Below are positions 5,339 to 5,387 of a DNA stretch of 5,387 nt, one piece after another. The stretch is from an uncultured beta proteobacterium (GTDB lineage: Bacteria; Pseudomonadota; Gammaproteobacteria; Burkholderiales; Burkholderiaceae_C). Within the stretch, counting starts at the first letter, position 1; every line of letters begins with the position of its first letter. The notes under the pieces are model-generated. The model did not search any database. It saw only the letters and a program-made list of their open reading frames with translations, and had not been told where the DNA came from. The stretch spans positions 1 to 5,387 of the forward strand of contig CAISLL010000416.1 in the NCBI GenBank assembly GCA_903886165.1, in the 5' to 3' direction. Made by a program: the position numbers and the translations under genes.

Positions 5339-5387
5339 ATGGCTATGAATCGCATCCAGTTTCAACCCGGCTTGTCGATGCCGGAGT
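5339..5387 (+). CDS. IS1595-family transposase (N-terminus only)
   Basis: Sixteen complete codons are visible, reading MAMNRIQFQPGLSMPE, before the window ends. This opening is one I recognise as typical of IS1595-family (ISPna2-like) transposases, which normally continue into a zinc-ribbon-like region with paired CxxC motifs and then a DDE-type nuclease domain that cuts and joins DNA at the IS ends. Those parts are outside the window, so catalytic integrity cannot be judged. A strong TAAGGAG precedes it at 6 nt. The family call rests on recall of a short motif. Confidence 0.75.
   Translation, partial: MAMNRIQFQPGLSMPE

Larger units (their letters stand above)
5220..5387 (+). mobile_element. 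Left end of an IS1595-family insertion sequence (partial)
   Basis: The element is identified from the transposase N-terminus at 5339. Its left boundary is proposed at the GGG of GGGCTAGGTGGATATTTATG (5220-5239), because IS1595-family terminal repeats commonly start with GG or GGG and the end lies near 100 bp before the transposase. The preceding octamer CTTTAAAA (5212-5219) is AT-rich and would be the 8-bp target duplication typical of the family. Base composition drops sharply to AT-rich at this junction. A TAAAAT hexamer (5240-5245) could be a -10 for the transposase but has no good -35. The right end is outside the window, so the inverted repeat and the duplication cannot be confirmed. nnr is not interrupted, since its stop lies 30 bp upstream. 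Confidence 0.7.

Noticed and set aside
1..5387. CRISPR array, tRNA, rRNA, phage or defence genes
   Set aside because: No regularly spaced repeats, cloverleaf or related protein motifs were seen on either strand.

Overview
The window looks like core chromosome of a betaproteobacterium, probably Burkholderiales. The reasons are the rpsB-tsf pair with typical proteobacterial S2 and EF-Ts sequences, a moderate GC content, and the style of the HDOD, metallo-beta-lactamase and Nnr proteins. A Limnobacter-like genome would fit, but that is a guess from general impression and no alignment supports it. The right edge runs into an insertion sequence.

Layout. On the minus strand (1-1647) lies the translation operon rpsB-tsf, read leftwards: ribosomal protein S2 (895-1647), a hairpin followed by seven T that looks like a leaky terminator or attenuator (846-870), and elongation factor Ts (1-803, C-terminus cut by the window edge). 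The 327-base divergent gap (1648-1974) holds the rpsB leader, with a nested inverted-repeat structure and an extended -10 promoter candidate. Its right part should hold the control region of the plus-strand genes, but no convincing promoter is visible there.

On the plus strand (1975-5189) three closely packed genes form a probable operon: an HDOD-domain signalling-type protein, a metallo-beta-lactamase-fold hydrolase (9 nt gap, with the stop codon inside the next Shine-Dalgarno sequence), and a two-domain NAD(P)HX repair enzyme, Nnr (2 nt gap, GTG start). The first two have no assignable substrate. Nnr is a housekeeping metabolite-repair enzyme, so its place behind two putative signalling or hydrolase genes is the most interesting biological context in the window.

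From about 5220 to the right edge lies the left end of an IS1595-family insertion sequence. It shows a GGG-starting putative terminal repeat, a leader with a perfect palindrome having 10-base arms, a strong Shine-Dalgarno sequence, and the first 16 codons of the transposase. The element sits about 30 bp past the nnr stop and appears to have inserted in the nnr 3' region without breaking the gene.

I found no CRISPR array, tRNA, rRNA or clear novel system. The unexplained structure is concentrated in the rpsB leader, the rpsB-tsf attenuator and the IS leader.
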